DNA from: an uncultured Lachnospiraceae bacterium
Lineage (GTDB): Bacteria > Bacillota > Clostridia > Lachnospirales > Lachnospiraceae
Assembly: GCA_947589305.1 (NCBI GenBank)
Contig: CANQAP010000001.1
Location: forward strand, 523,052-587,051
Direction of reading: 5' to 3'
Length of the DNA: 64,000 bases
Below are positions 15,221 through 23,994 of this stretch, piece after piece (the first letter of the stretch is position 1; each line of letters opens with the position of its first letter). The notes below the pieces were generated by a model that saw only the letters and a program-made list of their open reading frames with translations, was not told the origin of the DNA and ran no database searches. The translations under genes were made by a program, and so were the position numbers.

Positions 15221-18200
15221 ATGAAAAAGATACGCCCACTCTGCTTCGCGCTGGCTGCCCTGCTGTTGTTTTCATCTGCCTTTTCTACATCTGCCACAGA
15301 AGCGGATACCGAACAGCCAGAAATTCTGCGGGTAGGTTTTTTTGCCTTTTCCGGCTATCATATTATAGAGGAAGATGGTCGGCGAAGCGGGTATGGCTAT
15401 GAGTTTTTGCAACGGCTTGCCATTCATGCCGGCTGGTCGTATGAATATGTTGGTTATGACCAATCCTATGCGGATGCCTTAAATATGCTCCGCAACGGCA
15501 CAATAGATATCGTCACCTCTGTTTCCAAGACGCCGGAACGGGAGGCGGAATTTCTCTTTTCCGATCAGTCTATCGGCGTCAACTCCACGATCGTCACTGT
15601 AAAATCCGGAAACCAATCTATTGTAGACGGTGACTACTCAACTTATGACGGCATTACCGTGGGTATGCTTGCAGGCAATTCTAAAAATGCCAACTTTGAA
15701 CAATTTGCACAAGAACACTCCTTTACCTTTCAGCCGGTCTATTTCAACGAACAGGAAGACCTGAATGAGGCTCTTCAAAATGAGGAAGTGGATGCCGCTG
15801 TTACCGGCAGCCTGCGGTTACTGGAAAACGAGTGGCTGTTGGAATCCTTTGATGCCAGCCCGTTTTACATTTGTACCCGAAAAGACCGACCGGATCTGAT
15901 GGAACGGATCAACGATGCGATCAATGAAATGGACCTCCACGATCCGAATTGGCGGGATTCCTTACACGAAAAATACTATTCAACGGATCAGAACGGATCC
16001 ATTATCTTAAACGCGAATGAGAGAGACTTTTTGGAAGAACACCGTACATCTGGTGTACCTCTGAAACTGCTCATCAACCCTGACCGGGTTCCTTACTGCT
16101 ATTTTAAGGACGGAGAGGCAAAGGGCATTCTCCCCTCTCTTTTTGACATTCTCGCCCAACGTCTCGATTTGAACTACGAATACATTCCGGTCAAAGATCT
16201 CAATGAATATTACGCTCTCCGCGCGGCAGGCGCGGCAGATGTCGTACTGGACTTTGCCGGCGATTACTATCTAGCAGAAGAAGAAGGGTACAAGGTCACG
16301 GTCCCTTATTTTCAGTCGAACTTCGCCCGTCTGACCTTAGACGATTTTACCGGAACGGCAAATCGTCTGGCAATCATGGAGCGGACAGATGCCATTGATA
16401 GTTTCATTGCCAGCCGATATCCGGAAGATGCGATCATTCGATACCCAACTACGGAAGCCTGTGTACAAGCGGTACTCGATGGCGATGCAGACGCTACCAT
16501 ACTCTACTCCTACACTGCGGAATGGTATGTCCAGCATGATGCCCGCAATCAGCTCACGTCCGTTGTTTTTGGCGACACTTCCTTTTCCTATGCCGTTGGC
16601 AACAATGTTCCGGGAGGACGATATCTACTCTCTCTCTTAGACAAGGGAGCCGACAGTTTTACCGAAGCAGAACGGGATGCGATCATGTCACAGGAAATTG
16701 ATGCAGGCAGAGAACAGGATTACAGTCTGATTGCATTTTTATACCGCAATCCGTTCTACAGTGTGCTGGGCGTCGTCCTGATCCTGCTGTTGCTCTTCAC
16801 CATGGCGATGCTCACGGTTCGGACACGCAACCAAAAACAGTTAAAACAAAAAATTGAGGCGGCAACCGGCGAGCTTCAGGAAAAAACACAGGAATTAACT
16901 TTAGCGCTACAAGCGGCAGATGCCGCCAACCGGGCGAAAACCACCTTTCTCAACAATATGTCGCATGACATCCGCACACCTATGAATGCTATCATCGGTT
17001 ATACCGCTCTGACTACGACTCATTTAGAGGATCAAAAACGAGCCAAGGACTATTTATCCAAGATCTCTCAGGCATCCAATCACCTGCTGTCACTCATCAA
17101 TGATGTCTTGGATATGAGCCGTATTGAATCCGGAAAGGTGACTATTAATGAACGGGCTGAAAATTTGGCGGAAATTCTACAGGAACTACGAAACATCATT
17201 CAGTCGGATATCCATGCCAAGCGTCTGGAACTGTTCATTGATACTGTAGATATTGTAGATGAAAAAATATATTGCGACAAACTCCGGCTCAATCAAATCC
17301 TGCTAAACCTGATCTCCAATGCGATCAAATTTACTTCGGCTGGAGGAACGGTAGCCATCCGGATCACACAGAAGCCTTCCCCGATACAAGGATACGGACG
17401 CTATGAATTTCAAGTCAGCGATACCGGTATCGGGATGAGTCCGGAATTTGCCAAGACCGTATTCGATCCATTCACCCGGGAACAGACCTCAACCGTCAGT
17501 GGCATTCAGGGAACCGGACTGGGCATGGCGATCACCAAGAATATTGTAGACATGATGGGCGGAACCATCCGTGTCGAAAGCGAATACGGAAAGGGAACTA
17601 CGTTTACCGTGGATCTGGATCTGCGATTCTGTACTTCGCATGCGGAGATAACCGAGATTGAAGAACTAAAGGGATTCCGCGGACTAATAGTTGATGACGA
17701 TATGGTCTGTTGCCAAAGCGTATCCAAGATGCTTCGGCAAATCGGGATGCGCGCGGAATGGGCGTTATCCGGTTTGGAAGCGATTGCGCGTACCACGGAA
17801 GCGGTGGAACTGACCGATCCTTTTGAGGTATACATTGTAGACTGGTCCATGCCCGAGCTAAGCGGTATTGAAACGGTTCGGGAAATCCGCAGAATTGTCG
17901 GTGAAGATTCCCCGATCATCCTTATGTCCGCCTATGATTGGTCTGATATTGAAGCGGAAGCCAGAACAGCCGGAGTGACCGGTTTTATCAGCAAGCCGCT
18001 CTTTGCTTCCGATCTGCATGATACGTTGGAACGAAGCCTGAACAAAGCCGACGCGGCATCTCCTGCCAGCGACTCCATGCCGCATCCGGAAAATATGTTT
18101 GTCGGCAAACGGATTCTGTTAGCCGAAGACAATGAACTCAATCGCGAAATCGCTGCGGAAATCTTGAAAGAAGCCGGTTTCGAAGTAGAATGTGCCGAAA

Positions 18201-18490
18201 ACGGTCAGCAAACCTGCGATATGCTAAGGCAGTCTGAACCGGAATACTATGATCTGATCCTGATGGACATTCAAATGCCCGTTATGGACGGATACACTGC
18301 CACACGTACCATCCGTACTATGGCAAACCCGGACTTAGCCGGTATTCCGATCATTGCCATGACTGCCAATGCTTTTGAAGAAGATAAGGAATTAGCTATA
18401 GAAGCAGGCATGAACGGTCATTTGGCAAAACCGATCGATCTGGATAAAATGATGGCGCTTTTACGGGATTTATTTAATGGAACACTCTGA
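15221..18490 (+). CDS. Hybrid sensor histidine kinase with two solute-binding domains (BvgS/EvgS type)
   Basis: A 1,089-residue protein. Signal peptide at residues 1-26, two bacterial extracellular solute-binding (type 3) domains at about 35-250 and 275-495, a membrane helix at about 511-533, and a short coiled coil. The HisKA domain has H582 (MSHDIRTPMN), and the ATPase domain shows DTGIGM and GTGLGMAI. Two receiver domains carry D874 (YIVDWSMPE) and D1016 (LILMDIQMP). There is no Hpt domain, so phosphate would pass to a separate protein. The ATG at 15221 follows AAGGAGG; an upstream open extension lacks a site and would disrupt the signal peptide. The ligand is unknown, and the binding domains suggest amino acids or similar small solutes. 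Confidence 0.93.
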   Translation: MKKIRPLCFALAALLLFSSAFSTSATEADTEQPEILRVGFFAFSGYHIIEEDGRRSGYGYEFLQRLAIHAGWSYEYVGYDQSYADALNMLRNGTIDIVTSVSKTPEREAEFLFSDQSIGVNSTIVTVKSGNQSIVDGDYSTYDGITVGMLAGNSKNANFEQFAQEHSFTFQPVYFNEQEDLNEALQNEEVDAAVTGSLRLLENEWLLESFDASPFYICTRKDRPDLMERINDAINEMDLHDPNWRDSLHEKYYSTDQNGSIILNANERDFLEEHRTSGVPLKLLINPDRVPYCYFKDGEAKGILPSLFDILAQRLDLNYEYIPVKDLNEYYALRAAGAADVVLDFAGDYYLAEEEGYKVTVPYFQSNFARLTLDDFTGTANRLAIMERTDAIDSFIASRYPEDAIIRYPTTEACVQAVLDGDADATILYSYTAEWYVQHDARNQLTSVVFGDTSFSYAVGNNVPGGRYLLSLLDKGADSFTEAERDAIMSQEIDAGREQDYSLIAFLYRNPFYSVLGVVLILLLLFTMAMLTVRTRNQKQLKQKIEAATGELQEKTQELTLALQAADAANRAKTTFLNNMSHDIRTPMNAIIGYTALTTTHLEDQKRAKDYLSKISQASNHLLSLINDVLDMSRIESGKVTINERAENLAEILQELRNIIQSDIHAKRLELFIDTVDIVDEKIYCDKLRLNQILLNLISNAIKFTSAGGTVAIRITQKPSPIQGYGRYEFQVSDTGIGMSPEFAKTVFDPFTREQTSTVSGIQGTGLGMAITKNIVDMMGGTIRVESEYGKGTTFTVDLDLRFCTSHAEITEIEELKGFRGLIVDDDMVCCQSVSKMLRQIGMRAEWALSGLEAIARTTEAVELTDPFEVYIVDWSMPELSGIETVREIRRIVGEDSPIILMSAYDWSDIEAEARTAGVTGFISKPLFASDLHDTLERSLNKADAASPASDSMPHPENMFVGKRILLAEDNELNREIAAEILKEAGFEVECAENGQQTCDMLRQSEPEYYDLILMDIQMPVMDGYTATRTIRTMANPDLAGIPIIAMTANAFEEDKELAIEAGMNGHLAKPIDLDKMMALLRDLFNGTL

Positions 18491-18507
18491 TCTCCATCCA
18501 ACCAAAA

Positions 18508-18547
18508 AGCCGATGGACTTGTGATCTGTCTCACAAGTCCATCGGCT
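18508..18547 (-). terminator. Strong intrinsic terminator of the small gene to the right
   Basis: A perfect 17-bp stem (AGCCGATGGACTTGTGA and its complement) with a 6-base loop. On the minus strand it is followed by TTTTT, so it ends leftward transcripts. It also sits just after the kinase stop codon, but on the plus strand it lacks a T-run. Confidence 0.85.
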
Positions 18548-18584
18548 CGCGTTCATATCCGACGTGATGGATTCATCTTCCCAT

Positions 18585-18785
18585 CTACATATCCATATAG
18601 ATTACTACCTCATTTTCATCTTTTTCCAACAACCCCGATCTGACAAATTCATGGAAATTCTTGATCGGATCTGCTCCTTCATCACAAAATCCCATCCAAT
18701 CTTCTTCTCCGGTCATTTTCTTTAATCTGCGATGTATCGCTGGATAGGTGAACCGACATTCAAAACGCATCACTTCTTTTAGCAT
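18585..18785 (-). CDS. Small conserved-looking hypothetical protein
   Basis: A 66-residue soluble protein starting MLKEVMRFECRF and ending in an acidic EVVIYMDM. The ATG at 18785 is chosen because GGAGG lies 6 bases before it; an ATG at 18803 has no site. No family is recognised. It is the last gene before a strong terminator and may be read with yebC upstream. Confidence 0.65.
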   Translation of the reverse strand: MLKEVMRFECRFTYPAIHRRLKKMTGEEDWMGFCDEGADPIKNFHEFVRSGLLEKDENEVVIYMDM

Positions 18786-18811
18786 AATATCCTCCGTGGT
18801 CATGATATACA

Positions 18812-18838
18812 GTAAAATCCTTTTTGCAGGATTTTTAC
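18812..18838 (-). terminator. Weak hairpin between yebC and the small gene
   Basis: GTAAAATCC pairs with GGATTTTTAC (one bulge) across an 8-base loop. There is no T-run after it on the minus strand, so it may attenuate rather than terminate. Confidence 0.35.
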
Positions 18839-18850
18839 CGAGCGTGTTGA

Positions 18851-19579
18851 CTATTCATTCCAATTGTGATAAACAGCCTGCACATCGTCATCTTCATCCA
18901 GTAAATCTAAAATACGATTCATTTTTTTTACGTCTTCTTCACTGGTCAGATCCACCCATGTCTGCGGGATCATAGTGATCTCTGCAGACGCCATGGAAAT
19001 GCCTGCCGCCTCTAACGCTTCACGAACCGTGCTAAAATCCTCCGGTGTCGTGATAATCTCAAAACTGTCTTCTTCTTCCGAAAAATCTTCCGCGCCTGCA
19101 TCCAGCGCCTGCATCATCAGATCATCCGCCTCTACGGTACAGTCTTCCTTATCAATCAGTATTTGTCCCTTGCGGTCAAACATAAATGATACGCAGCCGG
19201 TCGTTCCAACATTGCCTCCGCCTTTCGTAAAGGCGTTGCGGACATTCGATGCCGTCCGGTTCTTATTATCGGTCAGCGTATCTACGATAATGGCAGTTCC
19301 GTTCGGACCATATCCTTCATATGTAATCGGAACATAATTAACGGCATCCATACTGCCGGCGGCTTTTTTGATTCCCCGCTCGATCGTATCATTCGGTACA
19401 TTATTCGCTTTTGCTTTTGCTATGACGTCGCGCAGTTTACTGTTATTATCCGGATTCGGTCCGCCCTCTTTGACCGCAACGGCGATTTCTTTCCCGATAA
19501 TAGTAAACATCTTGCCTTTTGCAGCGTCATTCTTTTCTTTTTTATGCTTAATATTTGCAAATTTTGAATGTCCTGACAT
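18851..19579 (-). CDS. yebC: YebC/PmpR family protein
   Basis: A 242-residue protein with the invariant N-terminus [18 protein letters not shown] and the three-domain YebC layout. YebC proteins were annotated as transcription factors; newer work on family members assigns roles in translation of proline-rich stretches. The chain is full length. It has its own promoter in the 92-base gap after the CorC-like gene. Confidence 0.93.
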   Translation of the reverse strand: MSGHSKFANIKHKKEKNDAAKGKMFTIIGKEIAVAVKEGGPNPDNNSKLRDVIAKAKANNVPNDTIERGIKKAAGSMDAVNYVPITYEGYGPNGTAIIVDTLTDNKNRTASNVRNAFTKGGGNVGTTGCVSFMFDRKGQILIDKEDCTVEADDLMMQALDAGAEDFSEEEDSFEIITTPEDFSTVREALEAAGISMASAEITMIPQTWVDLTSEEDVKKMNRILDLLDEDDDVQAVYHNWNE

Positions 19580-19641
19580 TGTTTTTCTCCTTTATCCTTT
19601 TATTCGCAACACATATTCATGCGGATTTGTCAATCGTTACC

Positions 19642-19670
19642 AGTGTAACACGCTTCGTTCTTTCTGTAAA
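19642..19670 (-). promoter_or_regulatory. yebC promoter
   Basis: On the minus strand TTTACA (19665-19670), 17 bases and TACACT (19642-19647), followed about 60 bases later by the yebC start. Confidence 0.65.
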
Positions 19671-19671
19671 G

Positions 19672-20514
19672 CTATAGCATTTCGGGTTCATTCAGTTTTT
19701 TCACTTTTACCTGCATGATCATTTTGTCATGGATATCGATCGGCAGAAAAGAATATCCCTGATACACGATATTGATCTCTTCATCATCCATCGGCAGCCT
19801 GCCCAGTTCATACAACAAAAATCCGTTCAGCGTATCTATATCCTCATCCGGGAACTCAATCCCTAACAGATCGGAGATCTCTTCCAAGCGTGCCAAACCA
19901 CGCATCAGATAGCCGTCATCCTCTCCCAAACGGATAATATCATGTTCTTCCTCATCATACTCGTCCAAAATATTTCCGACGATCACTTCCAAGATATCTT
20001 CCATGGCAACAATGCCTTCGGTCTGTCCATATTCATCCACCACAATCGCCATATGTATCTTTTTCATCTGCATATCCTTCAGCAGCTTTTGAATATTCTG
20101 TGTCGGATGCACAAAAAACGGTTCTCGGGCGATATCCGTCAGGCGGACCTCTTTATCCCTCATGTAATATCGCATCGCATCTTTTAGATGCAGCACGCCG
20201 ACGATATTATCCAAATCTTCTTCATACAGCGGATATCTGGAAAATCCGTTTTCCAGCATGATATTCATTGCTTCTTCCAAACTAAGGGAAGCATCGATTC
20301 CTTCTATCTTCTGGCGGGGACTCATCACATCTTTCGCTTCCTTATCGCCTAATTCAAAGATATTATGGATCATCTCCGCCTCGTCTTCCAAGATCACTCC
20401 ATGTTCGTGTCCTTCCGTCACCATGGATTTTATCTCTTCCTCTACTTGTTCCTCATATTTTGCCTTGTCCCGTGAAAACATACGGAACTTGCGACTGGGA
20501 CCGGCTTTTGCCAT
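19672..20514 (-). CDS. CorC/HlyC-type CBS-domain protein
   Basis: A 280-residue soluble protein. After a charged N-terminus come two CBS domains (VMSPRQKIEGIDASLSLEE at about residue 63, and FFVHPTQNIQKLLKDM at about 134). The motif VVDEYGQTEGIVAMEDILE follows, and then the CorC_HlyC domain from about 200. The DUF21 membrane domain of larger relatives is absent. Short CorC proteins are linked to magnesium/cobalt efflux and to protection of membranes; the older haemolysin name is doubtful. It lies 69 bases after mazF. Confidence 0.9.
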   Translation of the reverse strand: MAKAGPSRKFRMFSRDKAKYEEQVEEEIKSMVTEGHEHGVILEDEAEMIHNIFELGDKEAKDVMSPRQKIEGIDASLSLEEAMNIMLENGFSRYPLYEEDLDNIVGVLHLKDAMRYYMRDKEVRLTDIAREPFFVHPTQNIQKLLKDMQMKKIHMAIVVDEYGQTEGIVAMEDILEVIVGNILDEYDEEEHDIIRLGEDDGYLMRGLARLEEISDLLGIEFPDEDIDTLNGFLLYELGRLPMDDEEINIVYQGYSFLPIDIHDKMIMQVKVKKLNEPEML

Positions 20515-20583
20515 CGTTTATTCTCCTCCTATATTACAGGTTCTATATCCACTCTATCATGAAACCGCTCCTTCCGTCAATTC

Positions 20584-20937
20584 TTATGTAAGCTCCAAAC
20601 TGATCATCAAGGCATGATTGACTTCTTCCATGATATCACCTTCCAAATGACAGACCTTTTCACGCAGCCGCTTTTTATCTACGGTGCGTATCTGTTCCAA
20701 CAGAATAATAGAATTTTTCATGATCTCACAGCGACGGCAATCCAGCTCGATATGTGTCGGAAGTTTCGCCTTCGTCATCTTACTGGTGATCGCCGCAACA
20801 ATTACCGTTGAACTGTGGCGGTTGCCCGCTTCGTTTTGAATGACCAGCACCGGGCGGACGCCTCCCTGTTCCGAACCTACTACCGGTCTTAAATCTGCAT
20901 AATAGATATCTCCTCGTTTAATGATCAATTCCCTCAC
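20584..20937 (-). CDS. mazF: MazF/PemK-family endoribonuclease toxin
   Basis: A 117-residue MazF (EndoA/NdoA) ribonuclease, which cuts mRNA at short sequence motifs. Family motifs are [26 protein letters not shown] and the C-terminal [13 protein letters not shown]. The GTG at 20937 has a site too close to it; the TTG at 20928 would give the usual N-terminus IIKRGDIYY and is an equally good start. It follows alr by 61 bases, the standard Firmicute neighbourhood, but there is no room for a mazE antitoxin gene between them. Confidence 0.93.
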   Translation of the reverse strand: MRELIIKRGDIYYADLRPVVGSEQGGVRPVLVIQNEAGNRHSSTVIVAAITSKMTKAKLPTHIELDCRRCEIMKNSIILLEQIRTVDKKRLREKVCHLEGDIMEEVNHALMISLELT

Positions 20938-20998
20938 ACTCCAGACTTCCCTTATTGGTTAAAGTATTTCCAATCTTATCCAGAGTATTCAATTTATT

Positions 20999-22198
20999 TT
21001 ATTCGGCTGTACCCGTATCTTTCCACCACTGCAACGGTTCTTTGGATAGATAATTCAATACACCGACTGTCTGACCTTCCCATGTATAGATTCTGGGTAC
21101 GCGTCTGGTAATCCCGCAGATAAATTCATATTGAAAACTCGCACTGGCATCCGCCAGTTCTTCTACCGGTATACGCATTGTCTGATCCTCGCCAAACAAC
21201 GTGACGATATCTCCGACCTGTACATCTTCAATCTGTGTGACATCTATCATGAACTGATCCATACAGATCCGTCCGATGATCGGTGCGGACACGCCATGGA
21301 TCAGAACCCTGCCCTGATTGGACAACGCGCGTTTATATCCGTCCGCATAGCCCACCGGAACCGTAGCGACTTTCGTTTCTTTTTCCGTAATATAAGACCA
21401 TCCGTATCCGATCCCCTCGCCTGCCGGTACGGTCTTGACATGCGAGACTTTACTTCGCAGAGACATTGCCGGACGTAAACGCGTATGCAGCATATCCACT
21501 TCGTCGGATGGATAAAGACCATAGGTTGCAATACCGGAACGCACCATATCCAAATCCAAATCTCCCGCTTCCATGATCGCCGCGCTGTTTGAAGCATGCC
21601 GTAAAGGAAACGTGATTCCTTCCGCTTCCAATGTCTCCAACATCTGACGAAACCGGTCGAGCTGTAAGTGAAAGGCATCCTTATTCCGTTCATCCGCCTT
21701 GGCAAAATGTGTAAAGATCCCTTCCAAATGCAGATTCGGCAGTCCGGCAATTTTTTTGATGTCATCGACCGATTGACGATTGCACGGAAATCCTATACGG
21801 TTCATGCCGGTATCGATTTTAAGATGTACGTTTGCGGTCTGACGCATGGCTTGCGCCGTCTGCGACAAAGCCTCGGCATCTTCCAAGCGAAAAAGATTGA
21901 TCGTGACCTGATGTTTGATCATATCCGCAAACTCAGCCGGCGGGCAATACCCCAAGATCAAAATCGGTTTATCCACACCATATTCCCTAAGTTCTTCCGC
22001 CTCTGCCAACTGTGCCACGGCAAAATAATCCGCCAGATCATCCAAGGCGCGGGCTACCGCTATCGCTCCGTGTCCGTAAGCGTCCGCTTTGATCACGGCT
22101 AACAGTTTGGTATCCGGACGTATATGCCGTTTCATTTCTATTATATTATGCCGAATCGCATCTAAGTCTACTTCTGCCTGTACATGATAATCAAACAT
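20999..22198 (-). CDS. alr: Alanine racemase
   Basis: A 399-residue PLP enzyme making D-alanine for peptidoglycan. The PLP lysine lies in AVIKADAYGHGA, the second catalytic residue region in the C-terminal domain (RPAMSLRSKVSHVK, then GYGWSYITEKE), and ICMDQFMIDVT is a family signature. The ATG at 22198 has AGGAGG upstream; a longer frame to 22243 lacks a site. It lies 32 bases after the NAD(P)H-hydrate repair gene, and mazF follows, so the three are probably one operon. Confidence 0.96.
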   Translation of the reverse strand: MFDYHVQAEVDLDAIRHNIIEMKRHIRPDTKLLAVIKADAYGHGAIAVARALDDLADYFAVAQLAEAEELREYGVDKPILILGYCPPAEFADMIKHQVTINLFRLEDAEALSQTAQAMRQTANVHLKIDTGMNRIGFPCNRQSVDDIKKIAGLPNLHLEGIFTHFAKADERNKDAFHLQLDRFRQMLETLEAEGITFPLRHASNSAAIMEAGDLDLDMVRSGIATYGLYPSDEVDMLHTRLRPAMSLRSKVSHVKTVPAGEGIGYGWSYITEKETKVATVPVGYADGYKRALSNQGRVLIHGVSAPIIGRICMDQFMIDVTQIEDVQVGDIVTLFGEDQTMRIPVEELADASASFQYEFICGITRRVPRIYTWEGQTVGVLNYLSKEPLQWWKDTGTAE

Positions 22199-22230
22199 TC
22201 TTATTCCTCCTGCTCCCTTCGGTTCTTTAC

Positions 22231-23790
22231 TTAACGATCCCACTGCCGCAGCACTTCCGAAACGGCATCCGCAATATCACCTGCGAGCATACCGGAATGT
22301 CCCATCTGCTCCGCTGCGAGATCGCCTGCCAAACCGTGCAGATATACGCCCCATCTGGCTGCTTCTCCCAATGTCATGCCCTGTGCCGCTAACGAAGCGA
22401 TCACGCCGGACAGGACGTCACCGGAGCCGCCGGTCGCCATCCCGTCATTACCGGACATATTAAAATAACTGCCCTGACATCCCGGCTCCGTTACGATCGT
22501 CCGGGCATCTTTGAGTACGCAGACACATCCTGCGTCCGATATGGTTTTGGCTGACTTCCATGGCGCTTCTTTCAGACGTTCCATCGGAATGCGACTGATA
22601 CGTTCCATTTCTTTCATATGCGGCGTCAAAATGATGTTTAGATTCTTTTCACTTGCAGCAGGTGATTCCAGTCTGGTCTCTTTCCAAGTTTCCCAACCGG
22701 ATAACACTGTGATGGCATCCGCATCCACTACCAGCGGCAATTCGGAAATCAATGCCTGTCGAAGCAGCTCCTGTGCGATGTCATCCGTACCGATCGCGGG
22801 ACCAATCACCATAAGATCCGCCCATTTTGCCGACTGACGGACCAAGCTTTTCGCTTCATTTATATTAGAATAGACATGGAGCAAAGCTTCCGGCAAAAGT
22901 TTTTGCAGAGCTTCCCGATTATTGACATGCGTAACGATTTCCACCAATCCGCAGCCGGTCTTATATGCCGCTTTTGCACTTAAAAACGCCGCTCCGGATG
23001 CCGTTTCACTTCCTGCGATCACCGTCACCTTCCCGAAAGTTCCTTTGTTTCCGGTTACATTACGATTCGGCAGTCTATATAGATCCGCTTCCTCATAACA
23101 GTAACATTCCGGCAGGTTTTTTTCGACGGCTCGGCTCGGAAATCCGATATCCGCTATCCGAAGCACACCGCAGCAATCCGGACCTTCTCCCAAAAACTGT
23201 CCGGTCTTGGCACATCCGAATGTAACGGTGATATCCGCCCGAAACGCCATACCCTGTATTCTTCCGGTCGTTGCATCCAATCCGGACGGTAAGTCAACCG
23301 CGCATTTTAATCCGCAGAGATCATTCATGGCTTGCAGAACCTCTTTCTGCGGCGTCATAATGTCCCGCGTCAAACCGATCCCGAATACCGCATCCACGAT
23401 CACATCAAAATCTGCCTGTTTCCAAGCCGCCAACTGCTTGTCAGTCACTCCCCTTAGCACGGGAATCCCCATATTTTCCAATATCTGTTTTTGTCTCCGG
23501 TATGCTTTCGATTCCCGTTGTACGCCTCCGATCTGTATAACTTCCAGCTGATACCCCTGCACGTACAGCATTCTGGCAACCGCCAATCCGTCGCCGCCGT
23601 TATTCCCGCTTTCCGTTACAATTAAAACCCGTACCGGTCCGGTACGGTCCATACTGTCTATATAATCCACGATTTCCTGTGTCACAGCCATCGCAGCCCG
23701 TTCCATCAGTACCATGGAAGGAATGCCGATATTTTCTATACTATAGGAATCAATTGCCTGCATCTCTTCCCGTGTAACCACGTATCGCAA
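22231..23790 (-). CDS. nnr: Bifunctional NAD(P)H-hydrate epimerase / dehydratase
   Basis: A 519-residue fusion of NnrE (YjeF_N) and NnrD (carbohydrate kinase-like) domains, which together repair hydrated NAD(P)H. The N-terminal domain shows VTESGNNGGDGLAVAR, and the C-terminal domain starts near residue 230 (GNKGTFGKVTVIAGS) and carries GNDGMATGGSGDVLSG. The TTG at 23788-23790 is chosen as start: AAAGGAGGTG lies 5 bases before it and it gives the family N-terminus LRYVVTREEMQ. An ATG extension to 23874 would run through the promoter. Confidence 0.93.
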   Translation of the reverse strand: MRYVVTREEMQAIDSYSIENIGIPSMVLMERAAMAVTQEIVDYIDSMDRTGPVRVLIVTESGNNGGDGLAVARMLYVQGYQLEVIQIGGVQRESKAYRRQKQILENMGIPVLRGVTDKQLAAWKQADFDVIVDAVFGIGLTRDIMTPQKEVLQAMNDLCGLKCAVDLPSGLDATTGRIQGMAFRADITVTFGCAKTGQFLGEGPDCCGVLRIADIGFPSRAVEKNLPECYCYEEADLYRLPNRNVTGNKGTFGKVTVIAGSETASGAAFLSAKAAYKTGCGLVEIVTHVNNREALQKLLPEALLHVYSNINEAKSLVRQSAKWADLMVIGPAIGTDDIAQELLRQALISELPLVVDADAITVLSGWETWKETRLESPAASEKNLNIILTPHMKEMERISRIPMERLKEAPWKSAKTISDAGCVCVLKDARTIVTEPGCQGSYFNMSGNDGMATGGSGDVLSGVIASLAAQGMTLGEAARWGVYLHGLAGDLAAEQMGHSGMLAGDIADAVSEVLRQWDR

Positions 23791-23830
23791 GATAGCACCT
23801 CCTTTATGCGGACGATATCGTTTTCTTATC

Positions 23831-23859
23831 ATGATAGTCCCATCCTTCCCGATTGTCAA
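23831..23859 (-). promoter_or_regulatory. Promoter of the nnr-alr-mazF operon
   Basis: On the minus strand a perfect TTGACA (23854-23859), 17 bases and TATCAT (23831-23836). The leader to the TTG start is about 35 bases. Confidence 0.8.
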
Positions 23860-23925
23860 ACGCTTCCCAGTCACGGGCAGAATACATCACTGATGCGCCA
23901 TCCGCCTCCGGTTTTCGATATTGTC

Positions 23926-23955
23926 TTGTATACTGTCTGGGATATATGTTAAAAT
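23926..23955 (+). promoter_or_regulatory. Candidate promoter of the ABC-F gene
   Basis: TTGTAT (23926-23931), 18 bases and TAAAAT (23950-23955), followed by the ABC-F start after 39 bases. It is divergent from the nnr promoter. Confidence 0.55.
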
Positions 23956-23994
23956 AGTAGCGATTTTAACATGAAACAACGGAGGAATCCAGTC

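Noticed and set aside
23804..23887. A 27-codon open frame (starting MYSARDWEAFD) before the NAD(P)H-hydrate repair gene
   Set aside because: It spans a near-perfect promoter (23831-23859), so it would lie across the transcription start and cannot be read as a whole.
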